Origin: Kiloniella sp. EL199
GTDB taxonomy: Bacteria > Pseudomonadota > Alphaproteobacteria > Kiloniellales > Kiloniellaceae
Direction: 5' to 3'
DNA: 64,000 bases
NCBI RefSeq assembly: GCF_900313065.1
Contig: NZ_OMPU01000015.1
Span: forward strand, 49-64,048
Shown: in pieces, positions 63,660 through 64,000 of the stretch
Numbering within the stretch: position 1 is the stretch's first letter
Layout of the letters: each line of letters starts with the position of its first letter
The notes under the pieces: generated by a model
The model's database searches: none
The model's input: the letters and a program-made list of their open reading frames with translations, nothing else
Told to the model about the DNA's origin: nothing
Position numbers and translations under genes: made by a program

Positions 63660-64000
63660 CGCTGAAAACTCCCCTAGCGTGGCCGATCTCTCGGACTGAG
63701 CCAGAAATATTGGGCCAGAAACCTTTGGACCAGAAGCCTTTAGGATATCTGCTCATCCTGTGGCGTATGTTTTCTTTACATTACCCAACAAGTTGAAACA
63801 GTCCCCCATTGAATTCTGTAATTAAGGTTGGAACATTTTGTTCCTTTAACTTTTCTCCTATCGATTTATCGACATTTTTTGTAGCTCTGTATTTTTTTAG
63901 TTTTGTACTGTGGCGGAATTGAGGTCAGAAATAGATATTCCTGAATTATAACAAAGATTATAAAAGATTTCGGATCAGAAATCTCTGGGTAAATTTACGA
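63660..64000. other. Intergenic region at the right window edge
   Basis: About 340 bp with no recognisable gene. The upstream region of the ECF sigma gene lies here. A TGATCC (complement, near 63975) is present but the -10 spacing does not fit well, so no promoter is called. Confidence 0.5.

Noticed and set aside
63960-63980. TGATC element upstream of the ECF sigma gene on the minus strand
   Set aside because: The spacing to a -10-like TA element (about 22 bp) does not fit and it is over 300 bp from the start codon.

Overview
The window looks like a chromosomal segment of a free-living, probably marine, alphaproteobacterium of moderate-to-low GC. The main pointers are a GlxA-type AraC regulator next to a trimethylamine-methyltransferase-family gene, a ChrR anti-sigma factor with an ECF sigma factor, a TauR-like MocR regulator, two PilZ proteins, a NIT-domain chemoreceptor, a TMAO-reductase-type molybdoenzyme and many GntR/LysR regulators. 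Genus cannot be fixed from sequence reading alone. No rRNA, tRNA, CRISPR array or prophage was recognised. The only mobile DNA is the right end of an IS5-family element at the left edge.

Layout. 0-4 kb: IS remnant, a small membrane protein, a membrane-anchored FMN glutamate-synthase-like protein, a FadR-type regulator and a TauE/SafE exporter. 4.3-12.1 kb: a gamma-glutamyltransferase-like enzyme, a dimethylglycine-dehydrogenase-like flavoprotein divergent from a non-pyrrolysine MttB-family methyltransferase, and a GlxA/GbdR-like regulator. 12-24 kb: PilZ, a MocR regulator divergent from a CoA-acylating methylmalonate-semialdehyde dehydrogenase with candidate operator repeats, a chemoreceptor, a D-2-hydroxyacid dehydrogenase, a HAD phosphatase, Sua5 and CysQ. 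24-32 kb: three lipoproteins (one FlgO-like), ribB with an FMN riboswitch, a ParD-like protein coupled to methionine aminopeptidase, a hydrolase/OsmC fusion, YaaA and a 59-residue small protein. 32-38 kb: a six-gene minus-strand cluster for corrinoid one-carbon transfer. 38-46 kb: PAS histidine kinase, EamA transporter, a Tat-exported TMAO/DMSO-reductase fused to cytochrome c under an FNR-like box, and a ferredoxin-NADP reductase. 46-64 kb: glutathione transferase, LysR, DUF899, two cysteine-cluster/ferredoxin proteins, formate-THF ligase, SLC13 permease, deoxycytidylate deaminase, FosA-like protein, hydrolase, HutI, DUF983, pentapeptide-repeat protein, response regulator, PilZ, an ABC permease, and ChrR convergent with its ECF sigma factor.

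How the genes work together. The most coherent story is methyl-group catabolism of a quaternary amine, most likely glycine betaine. The MttB-family protein (9.2 kb) would pass a methyl group to the corrinoid protein (37.3 kb). The ASKHA ferredoxin protein (32.1 kb) would keep the corrinoid reduced. The methyl-THF methyltransferase (34.3 kb) would move the methyl to tetrahydrofolate, a MetF-like enzyme (35.4 kb) would oxidise it, and formate-THF ligase (51.2 kb) could release formate with ATP gain. The dimethylglycine produced would be demethylated by the flavoprotein at 6.2 kb. Two poorly characterised proteins (DUF1638 and a PF13769-type protein) are embedded in the operon and are the best candidates for new biology. 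Substrate and direction of flow are inferences, not read from sequence.
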